Origin: Defluviimonas sp. SAOS-178_SWC
GTDB lineage: Bacteria; Pseudomonadota; Alphaproteobacteria; Rhodobacterales; Rhodobacteraceae
Direction: 5' to 3'
DNA: 64,000 bases
Assembly: GCF_039830135.1 (NCBI RefSeq)
Contig: NZ_CP156081.1
Span: 2,466,001 to 2,530,000, forward strand
The notes below the pieces were generated by a model. It had not been told where the DNA came from and searched no databases. It worked only from the letters and a program-made list of their open reading frames with translations. This document shows, in pieces, positions 11,301-17,083 of the stretch. Within the stretch, counting starts at the first letter, position 1, and every line of letters starts with the position of its first letter. Made by a program: the position numbers and the translations under genes.

Positions 11301-12203
11301 ATCCATTTTGGTGACCATACCTCAGAACTGTATGACCAGGCGCGTGCCTGTAATGAGGGATTTGTCCGTGATGGACAGATTTGGACATCTTCGTCCGATA
11401 CGCTCCTGCCTGTTTGGGAAAGCAAACTGACAAATGCTTATTGTCTGCACTACGCGACGTTCAAAGATGGCGACAAAACCGAAGCACTTTCTGAGAATAC
11501 GAAGCCGGAACTGCAAACCCATAGATATTGGGTCTCAAAAGAATTCTTTCTGGGTCTGATGGAGAAATATCCACGCCAAGCAAATTGGCTTCTTGCATAT
11601 CGTGATGTAGCAAGAGCCACGGACGAAAGGTCTGTCATTTCTCTTGCGCTCCCTTTTGAACCTGCTTCGATCAAACACCCGACCCTCGGTTGGAACATTG
11701 CCCACCCTGGCCATGCACTTTTGGCAAACTTGAATGCTTTGCCTCTAGATTTTGCAGCAAGACAAAAGATCAGCGGCATTTCGCTAAGTTTTTTCGTTTT
11801 GAAGCAGCTCCCGGTTCTGCCCCCCGACTTCTACACCGAACCTCGCCTCGCCTTCATCACCCCAAAGGTGCTGGAACTCACCTACACCTCGCACAGCCTC
11901 GCCCCCTTCGCCCGCGATCTGGGCCACGACGGCCCGCCCTTCACCTGGGACGAAGACCGCCGCGCGCTCCTCCGCGCCGATCTCGACGCCTTCTACGCCC
12001 GCGCCTACGGCCTGACCCGTGACGAGCTGCGCTACATCCTCGACCCCGCCGACGTGAAGGGCCCCGACTACCCCTCGGAAACCTTCCGCGTCCTCAAGGA
12101 AAAGGAAATCCGCCAGCACGGCGAATACCGCACCCGCCGCCTCGTCCTCGAAGCCTGGGACCGGATGGAAGCCAACGGCGAATTCGCAGCGATGGGGATG
12201 TGA
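8316..12203 (+). CDS. Eco57I/PglX-like N6-adenine DNA methyltransferase (possible type IIG-like)
   Basis: A 1295-residue protein with the class gamma adenine methyltransferase motifs: SAM-binding motif I DPACGSGHF near residue 488 and catalytic NPPW near 753. The N-terminal 200 residues include ALWGIVTNGMQLRL, a signature of large Eco57I/MmeI-like enzymes. I see no convincing PD-(D/E)xK there, so cleavage is not claimed. The C-terminal third should hold target recognition. A GGGAGGTG ribosome binding site precedes the ATG two bases after the previous stop. The likely job is to mark host DNA so the helicase and nuclease proteins spare it, as DrmMI does in DISARM. The DNA from about 11,280 to 11,800 is visibly more AT-rich than the flanking GC-rich codons, suggesting exchange of the recognition domain. 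Confidence 0.82.
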   Translation: MARKPITDMSAWPSLSLEGNLIAPAMIAKIDQRHAPEQSPEEYGVRKGLQIREEIATAFRVGQSHFDAFVKIEQPSAAATSRFIADFFKETFGYNDLAVAAAPIALIASDRVPVVVVPPSELLDRRSPTLSTDRSRSPAFALQDHLNDRDEALWGIVTNGMQLRLMRDNASLTRPAYIEADLAQMFTNEDIASFAVLWLLIHRTRFGAADTPATDCPLERWRDAGSKEGEAARDRLAGQVQLALKLLGSGFLEANPDLAAKLHSGEVNLTEWFNELLRLVYRLIFLMVAEDRNLLHPEKAKPEARALYAQGYSLQSLRKQCYRAATWDKHHDRYEGVKIVFRALTQGQPALALPALGGLFAEDRLPDLETARLRNRAFMEALYRLSWLADKNGMVPVNWRAMETEELGSVYESLLELQPQLGDDGKTLVFASEAAEQKGNQRKTTGSYYTPDSLVQALLDTALDPVLDKTEAEADDPAKALLKLSIIDPACGSGHFLLAAARRIATRLARIRAEGTPSLADFRHALRDVARCCIHGVDRNPMAVELTKVALWIETVDPGLPLGFFDAQIRCGDALLGVFDLQVLQDGIPDAAYKPLTGDDKETAKYYLKANRDATAGQGGFDFGTGQASMPAMKPLALDFSGFRDLPEDTVEQIGAKAKRFKELRKGQTFVRAKAAADLYVAAFLLPKVGGAPAGASARTVPTTEELWMAHNQGKMRQAMVEAPKAARNARALHWPLEFPDVMQRGGFDVVLGNPPWERIKLQEQEFFASRSPEIANAPNKAARDKLIKAMEKADTGSADRALFDAFTEAKRDAEATGEFVRVPGEDDGRFALTGRGDVNTYALFAELFANLARQRAGVIVPTGIATDATTAPFFAHLVEHKRLAKLVDFENSKPIFPSVHRSFKFALLTLGYDESTAHFAFFLTEPAQLAEPERNFILAPAEIAAINPNTKTAPVFRSRRDAELTAKIFRNSPILIDEGKGPAGNPWGAYYLRLIHFGDHTSELYDQARACNEGFVRDGQIWTSSSDTLLPVWESKLTNAYCLHYATFKDGDKTEALSENTKPELQTHRYWVSKEFFLGLMEKYPRQANWLLAYRDVARATDERSVISLALPFEPASIKHPTLGWNIAHPGHALLANLNALPLDFAARQKISGISLSFFVLKQLPVLPPDFYTEPRLAFITPKVLELTYTSHSLAPFARDLGHDGPPFTWDEDRRALLRADLDAFYARAYGLTRDELRYILDPADVKGPDYPSETFRVLKEKEIRQHGEYRTRRLVLEAWDRMEANGEFAAMGM

Positions 12204-12206
12204 GCG

Positions 12207-13322
12207 ATGCAAGATGAAGTGATTGTCATAGAAGTGCCCGTTCTCGAAGAAGTCGCGAACCCCGAAATCGAGGCCGTCGCTGCCGAGTTTGAAGAGGTGA
12301 AGGCCGACGTGGCGGCGGGGCGGGAACCTTCGCGCAGCGTAAGAGAGCTGCTTCGCTGGTTTGGCGCGCGCCGCAGGCGTGGCGGAGTCGTCGAGCGCAT
12401 CGAAGCAGAACTCGAAGCCGCGGGGCTGCGGACCGATCCTCATTTCACGACAACATGGATCGATGCGCCCGTGATCTTCAAGAAGCGAGAAGCGCAAGCA
12501 CCCGCACCTGAGGCCGCTCCTGTTGTCGCTGCCCAGCCGGGCGCCGAGGCGGTGGAGGCTGCCAAACCAGCAGATGTCGCGGACATGACCCACCTCGTGC
12601 GCATGCTCGAGGCTGCGAACCGCGAGGTGATTTCGGTCAATCCGCAGGATCCGATCGAACGGGCCGTCACGCTGATGCTGGCCTATGACTTTTCACAACT
12701 CGCCGTCATGACCGGGCCACGTGATCTGAAGGGTGCGATCAGCTGGAAGTCCATCGGAAGCAGGCTCAGCCAACGAAACGCGTTGACCAATGTAAGTGAT
12801 GCCATGGAGCAGGCGACAGAGGTCTCTGACGCAGACTCGCTCTTTGAGGTCACGAAGACCATCATTCAGCGGGACTATGTTTTCGTCCGAGCGGCTGCAG
12901 ATCGAAAAATCACGGGGATCGTGACGGCTACCGACCTCAGTGAACAGTTCCAAGGTTTGTCGGAGCCGTTTCTTCTGTTGGGTAGGATCGAAAACCAGAT
13001 CCGGCGGCTTATTCAGGATGTGTTCGACGTCGATGCCCTGCGCGCGGCTTGTGATGACAATGATCCAGATCGGAAGGCCGCAGTCACGAAAGCGTCACAG
13101 CTGACCTTTGGCGAGTATCAGAGAATTTTCGAGAAGGAGGAAAACTGGGCTCAGCTCGGGTTCGTCGCCTGCAGGAAAACCTTCTGTAAAGAGCTCGATG
13201 AGGTTCGTAAGCTTCGAAACGAAATCATGCATTTCCACCCCGATGTGATCGAAGACGGCGATTTCGAGCAGCTTCGCAGGTTTTCGCGTCTTCTTGAGCA
13301 GCTTGATCAACTGGCCGGCTAA
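12207..13322 (+). CDS. CBS-domain protein with HEPN-like C-terminal domain
   Basis: A 371-residue protein three bases after the methyltransferase stop. Residues about 40-90 look like a small basic helical domain, followed by an Ala/Pro/Glu-rich linker. Residues about 140-250 read as a tandem CBS pair (VISVNPQDPIERAVTLM, then TEVSDADSLFEVTKTI and ITGIVTATDL); CBS pairs bind adenine nucleotides in known families. The helical C-terminus (about 250-371) contains LRNEIMHFHPD, with R337 and H342 forming an RN-x3-H arrangement like the Rx4-6H catalytic motif of HEPN RNases. A nucleotide-sensing toxin or effector is an inference. It could instead be a non-catalytic scaffold. I do not know a named family for the whole protein. 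Confidence 0.65.
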   Translation: MQDEVIVIEVPVLEEVANPEIEAVAAEFEEVKADVAAGREPSRSVRELLRWFGARRRRGGVVERIEAELEAAGLRTDPHFTTTWIDAPVIFKKREAQAPAPEAAPVVAAQPGAEAVEAAKPADVADMTHLVRMLEAANREVISVNPQDPIERAVTLMLAYDFSQLAVMTGPRDLKGAISWKSIGSRLSQRNALTNVSDAMEQATEVSDADSLFEVTKTIIQRDYVFVRAAADRKITGIVTATDLSEQFQGLSEPFLLLGRIENQIRRLIQDVFDVDALRAACDDNDPDRKAAVTKASQLTFGEYQRIFEKEENWAQLGFVACRKTFCKELDEVRKLRNEIMHFHPDVIEDGDFEQLRRFSRLLEQLDQLAG

Positions 13323-13343
13323 GGGAGCAGGCAGGAAAGACGC

Positions 13344-14108
13344 ATGACCATGATCGAGATGCCCCAATCCTTCGTGACCCGCCAAGAATGCGACAAGGTC
13401 GCGTTCCAGAATGGCTTCCGCCGGTCTCATGGCGAGGCGGATGGCTGGAGGCGCTACAGCTCGACGACGGCGCAAGGCTCGATCTGGATGGCGCATGATG
13501 AAGATGGCGGATGGTTGTTGGCCATCGACCATACCGGCGTGGCAGAAGAACTCGACGCAGCAGCGGCCCCGGTCGAGGGACCAGGCGTTGTGCGCTACAC
13601 ATTTACGACCCTGGGCCTGCTCTATGCCTTGATGCCCCGTGTCTACCAGTTGGCCGCCAGCCTTCCCAACGCGCCGCTGGCGCAATTCCAGGCCAAGGTG
13701 AAGGATCTGCCAACATCTACGGAGGCCGAACGCCTCGTCGTTCAACGTATTGGTCAGGATGTATTTCGATCGGGACTACTGGAATATTGGCAAGGGCGTT
13801 GCCCACTGACGGGTATCGCTGATACCCCGCTACTTCGCGCTTCGCATATCGTTCCCTGGAAGGATTGCCCAAGCGATGCAGAGCGCCTCGATGTTCACAA
13901 TGGCCTGTTGCTCTCGGCACTCTGGGATGCTGCGTTTGACCGCGGCCTTGTCAGCTTCGATGACACAGGCCATCCATTGTTTTCGCCAGCCCTCGGAGCG
14001 GCCGCCCGCGATGAACTGCGCTGGCATCAACCAGTTAGATTGACGGATAGTCATCGCGGACGCCTTGCCTGGCATCGCGCAAATCTTTTCAAAGAAAAAT
14101 CAAAGTAA
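13344..14108 (+). CDS. HNH endonuclease (HNH_2-like)
   Basis: A 254-residue protein with a C-terminal HNH nuclease fold: CPLTGI, then RASHIVPWKDC, then LDVHNGLLLSALWDAAFD (about residues 154-200). This matches the layout of HNH_2 restriction-type nucleases, where the histidine of SHIVPW and the HN pair bind metal and activate water. The first 130 residues have no domain I recognise and may recognise DNA or a partner. It starts 21 bases after the CBS gene on the same strand, so it is probably the last gene of the operon and a candidate cleavage subunit for the system. The substrate (unmodified or modified DNA) cannot be read from the sequence. Confidence 0.78.
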   Translation: MTMIEMPQSFVTRQECDKVAFQNGFRRSHGEADGWRRYSSTTAQGSIWMAHDEDGGWLLAIDHTGVAEELDAAAAPVEGPGVVRYTFTTLGLLYALMPRVYQLAASLPNAPLAQFQAKVKDLPTSTEAERLVVQRIGQDVFRSGLLEYWQGRCPLTGIADTPLLRASHIVPWKDCPSDAERLDVHNGLLLSALWDAAFDRGLVSFDDTGHPLFSPALGAAARDELRWHQPVRLTDSHRGRLAWHRANLFKEKSK

Positions 14109-14187
14109 TGGCGGTCGCCGCAGACAAAATCCTGTCTACACTTGAGGATGAGCGAACATTGCCCAACCCATCGGCCACGGAGTGGGT

Positions 14188-15024
14188 TCAGTGGAAGCTC
14201 GCCTGAAACGCCGTCGCTGTGAGGGACACGTGGGCATTCAGTGGCGGGCGAAGCTCAAAGGCCTTGGGTTCGCGTGAGAAATTCCAGAGCCGGAACAGGC
14301 ACCATTCCGAACGCCGCTCCTCCGCGACGGCCAGTTCGTTGCGAGTGATATGGAAGGGCGTGCGCTCCCATCCGTTCGCCGTCTTCACCTCGATCAGCCG
14401 CGGCCGCCCGTCGGGTTCGAAGCTCGCGATGTCGTAACCCGCACCGTCGCCTTCTTCTTCGGAGACCCAGATCACCTTTCGCGCGAGGTCATCACGACCA
14501 GCCGATCGGAGTTGTGCCCGCTCATGTTTCAGCATTCGCTCTTCGCCGGCGCGGCCAAGCGCTCGATTTCGCTCGTCCCGAGCCGCAACGTCGAATTTGC
14601 GCGCAACGCGCAGCACCTGCTCCAGCTCGTGCGGCGGCAGTTGGTTTGAGAGTGTGGGAGGCGGTCCAACCCAGATCTGGGACGTTTCACGGAGGCCGGT
14701 GCCTTGCGGCGTTTCTGCCACGCGGGCTAGCCAAGATGGGTTCGCCTTTAGCCAGCGGACCACTGCATCTTCCAAGGCCATCTGGAAATTGAATGCAGGT
14801 TTGTAGCCGGGGATCCGATCTTCGCCGAGCCCGATCAGAACCGCGCTGATGTTTTGGTGTTTGAACTCGACAGATCCTTCGGACCGATTGTTCAGCAGAG
14901 ACAGGAGTGCGCGACGATGCTCAGCCTTGCTATAAGAGCGCCCGGAAACATCGTCGGCGAGCATTGCGAAGTAATCCGCGACAATCAGATCGTTCTCGAT
15001 GTCCGTCCACGCCCCATTCGACAT
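14188..15024 (-). CDS. DUF3883 domain protein with PD-(D/E)xK signature
   Basis: A 278-residue protein convergent with the HNH gene. The C-terminal half carries the DUF3883 pattern: a helix with GRAGEERML (E161/E162), then GYDI with D198, then IEVKT with E212 and K214. This E...D-(x)n-ExK arrangement is that of restriction-like nucleases. The N-terminal half (YSKAEHRRALLSLL... FKHQNISAVLIGLG) resembles the lead part of many stand-alone DUF3883 proteins. The family is common in defence islands, fused or adjacent to helicases and methyltransferases. It faces the main operon, so it may be an independent unit or have its own promoter near 15,030-15,100. The ATG at 15,024 has only a weak ribosome binding site. 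Confidence 0.72.
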   Translation of the reverse strand: MSNGAWTDIENDLIVADYFAMLADDVSGRSYSKAEHRRALLSLLNNRSEGSVEFKHQNISAVLIGLGEDRIPGYKPAFNFQMALEDAVVRWLKANPSWLARVAETPQGTGLRETSQIWVGPPPTLSNQLPPHELEQVLRVARKFDVAARDERNRALGRAGEERMLKHERAQLRSAGRDDLARKVIWVSEEEGDGAGYDIASFEPDGRPRLIEVKTANGWERTPFHITRNELAVAEERRSEWCLFRLWNFSREPKAFELRPPLNAHVSLTATAFQASFH

Positions 15025-15358
15025 GCCGCCAGGCTGAAGGCGAGAAGTTCCTTTGTCATCAGGGCTTTCAGGCGTCCGCGCTCGACAGGCACGCCCGCCG
15101 CTATTAGCCGCTACATTACGCTGAACGCCACGAATTCAGCCCCGCTCCAGCTTCGAAATGGCCCAAAGTCAAGTCCAACGCCTGAAGCCGCGGCCGAAAA
15201 CCGTATCGCGCCAAATGCCAAACAGAGACTCGCGCCATTCTGGGCGGCTATTTCGTCTGGAATTTCAAGTCTCTAGGGGGCATCGCGCCTCGTATGTCGC
15301 GGAAACCACGCCACAATAGGTGAGGTTAAAAATCGTTTACAATCAATGACTTATGTGG
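15025..15358. other. Intergenic border between defence island and tRNA-Ser(GGA)
   Basis: No gene is convincing here; the plus-strand reading frame across 14,854-15,276 mostly mirrors the DUF3883 gene. The stretch next to the tRNA (about 15,320-15,355) is more AT-rich than the surroundings. As the sequence immediately 3' of a tRNA gene it is the expected place for an attachment site, but the partner repeat would lie left of the window. Confidence 0.4.
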
Positions 15359-15448
15359 TGGCGGAGAGAGAGGGATTCGAACCCTCGAGACGGTTCCCCG
15401 CCTACACACTTTCCAGGCGTGCGCCTTCGACCACTCGGCCACCTCTCC
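15359..15448 (-). tRNA. tRNA-Ser(GGA)
   Basis: A 90-nt class II tRNA including an encoded CCA. The acceptor GGAGAGG pairs with the 3' strand next to the G discriminator. The anticodon loop is CTGGAAA (anticodon GGA) on a CACGC/GTGTG stem, a long variable arm follows, and the T loop is GGTTCGAATCC. Its 3' end points at the defence island. Confidence 0.97.
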
Positions 15449-15640
15449 GTGAGGCGCCGTTATAGCGGGCAATGCGGCACGATCAAGGGCGAAGTCAGCG
15501 GAAGAGAAGGCGTTTGCGGAACTTTTCGCGCCGCGGCATAAAGCGTTCGCATTGCCTGCTGTCGTCGTCGTCGGGCGAGGGCAATGCGGCGCTTGCTGAG
15601 GGGCCCTTGCGTTCCCCGCCGCGTTCCGTGCGGTGGTTCG

Positions 15641-16165
15641 GAGGGTGAGATGCCGGTGAAGCCGCATGAGTTCGTTCACGAAGATCGCCATGAACTCGGC
15701 GGCCCGGTCGCCTGATCGAAGAAGCATGGTCCCGCCGGTATTCCTGACCGGCGCGGCCGGGAACTTTATGGAGCCGGAGAAGAAGCGGCGCGATGTGATG
15801 AAAGGACCGATCATCATCGGCTTGGTGTGGATGACGTCGATGTAGCCGGTCTTGCGGTGGCGGTCCTCGCCCTCGAACCAGCGGCCGAGCGCCTCGCCTT
15901 CAGGCCCCGCCGCGACGCCTTGATTGGACAGCGTCGCGCCCGTCACGACGCTGTCGTCTGGATGGGCGTCGGTGCGGCCGGATAGTTCCGCGACGATCCT
16001 GCGCGGCGTGCCGGACGGGCCGGTGAGGGCCGCGCCCATCTCGGGCGCGGCACCGAAGGCGGCGGCGAGAAATCCTGCCTCTTCCGCCCGCGTCATCTGG
16101 TCCGCATACCGGCCGAGCATGCCTTCGGGCCGGGGTGGATCGACTGGTGTCAGCGTATTGGAGCG
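15641..16165 (-). pseudogene. Decayed phospholipase D-family nuclease, C-terminal remnant
   Basis: The minus-strand frame reads like the second half of a PLD phosphodiesterase. It shows AAFGAAPEM, then YIDVIHTKPMMIGP, GSIKF, MLLRSGDRAAEF and NELMRLHRHL. In intact relatives the HKD motif HxKx4D is followed by GSANFS and NDENMLxIRG. Here the aspartate position is glycine (IHTKPMMIG), GSANF has become GSIKF, and NDEN is NTGG. There is no start upstream before an in-frame stop near 16,180. It lies between the tRNA and the alaX operon and is presumably non-functional. This is distinct from the DrmC PLD of DISARM, which I do not find. Confidence 0.6.
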
Positions 16166-16363
16166 AGCGGCGATGAGTCGGGATTAAGCATCGCCGCCCG
16201 GTTGGCGAAGGCGGCCCCGTCCAGGCAGGTATCACCGGTCGCGGGTCTTGACACTGACCCCGCTTTTCGTCCGACGCGTCGCGGCACTCCGTCCCGACGA
16301 GCGCAGGATCCGAGACCGCCCTGGCGCCGGTCAAAGAGGTTGCGTCGCGCGAACGGCCGTGCG
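16166..16363. other. Short region without a recognisable gene
   Basis: About 200 bases between the PLD remnant and the alaX stop. Reading frames here are shadows with alpha-proteobacterial GC bias. Upstream parts of the degenerate PLD gene may remain in other frames, but I could not follow them. Confidence 0.3.
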
Positions 16364-17083
16364 TCAGTCGGAGAGGATGAGACTGACCCGCCGGTTCTGG
16401 CGGCCTTTCTTTTCGATCTTGCCGATCGTCACGCGGCCGATCTCCCCGGTCCGGGCGACATGGGTGCCGCCGCAGGGTTGCAGGTCGATCTGCTCGCCCC
16501 CCTGCCCGATCCGGATCAGCCGGACGCGACCCTGCCCGATCGGCGGCGCGACCGACATCGTCTTGACGAGGCCCGGATTGGCGGCGAGTTCCTCGTCGGT
16601 GATCCAGTCCCCGGTCACGGGCAGATCGCGGGCGACGAGCTCGTTCACCCGCTCCTCCAGCGCGGTCACGTCGCCCGGCGGGTGCGGCATGTCGAAGTCG
16701 AGCCGGCCTTTCTCGGCGCCGATCTGGCCGCCGGTCACTGGCAGCGGGATGACGACCGACAGGAGGTGCAGGCCGGTATGGACCCGCATGTGGCGATAGC
16801 GCCGCCCCCAGTCGAGGCGCTGGCGGACAAGCGCGCCAACGGGCGGCAACGGCTGCGGCTCCGCCGGCACGAGGACGACGGCGCCCTCCCCGCCCTTCAC
16901 GGTCGTGGCGATGTCGATCCGGCCGCCGGACCATTCCAGATGCCCGCTGTCACCGGGCTGGCCGCCGCCCGTCGGGTAGAAGAGGCTCGCGTCGAGGATG
17001 ATGCCGCCTTCGGCGGTATGGCCGGTGACATGCGCCGGTGCCTCGCGCAGGTAGGCATCATCACGGAACAGAAGCGCGGTCAC
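16364..17083 (-). CDS. alaX: Alanyl-tRNA editing protein (AlaX)
   Basis: A 239-residue free-standing editing domain that hydrolyses Ser-tRNA(Ala) in known AlaX proteins. The zinc-binding signatures are both present: HTGLH (H102 and H106) and CGGTH (C204 and H208). The early FYPTGGGQPGD segment is the usual AlaRS-editing glycine-rich motif. The start is GTG at 17,083, overlapping the MscS stop as GTGA, so it is the last gene of the minus-strand run. Length fits the medium AlaX-M class. Confidence 0.9.
   Translation of the reverse strand: MTALLFRDDAYLREAPAHVTGHTAEGGIILDASLFYPTGGGQPGDSGHLEWSGGRIDIATTVKGGEGAVVLVPAEPQPLPPVGALVRQRLDWGRRYRHMRVHTGLHLLSVVIPLPVTGGQIGAEKGRLDFDMPHPPGDVTALEERVNELVARDLPVTGDWITDEELAANPGLVKTMSVAPPIGQGRVRLIRIGQGGEQIDLQPCGGTHVARTGEIGRVTIGKIEKKGRQNRRVSLILSD

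Noticed and set aside
15326-15640. Continuation of the minus-strand frame through tRNA-Ser(GGA)
   Set aside because: It translates the tRNA itself and has no coding character; only the PLD-like part to about 15,641 is supported.
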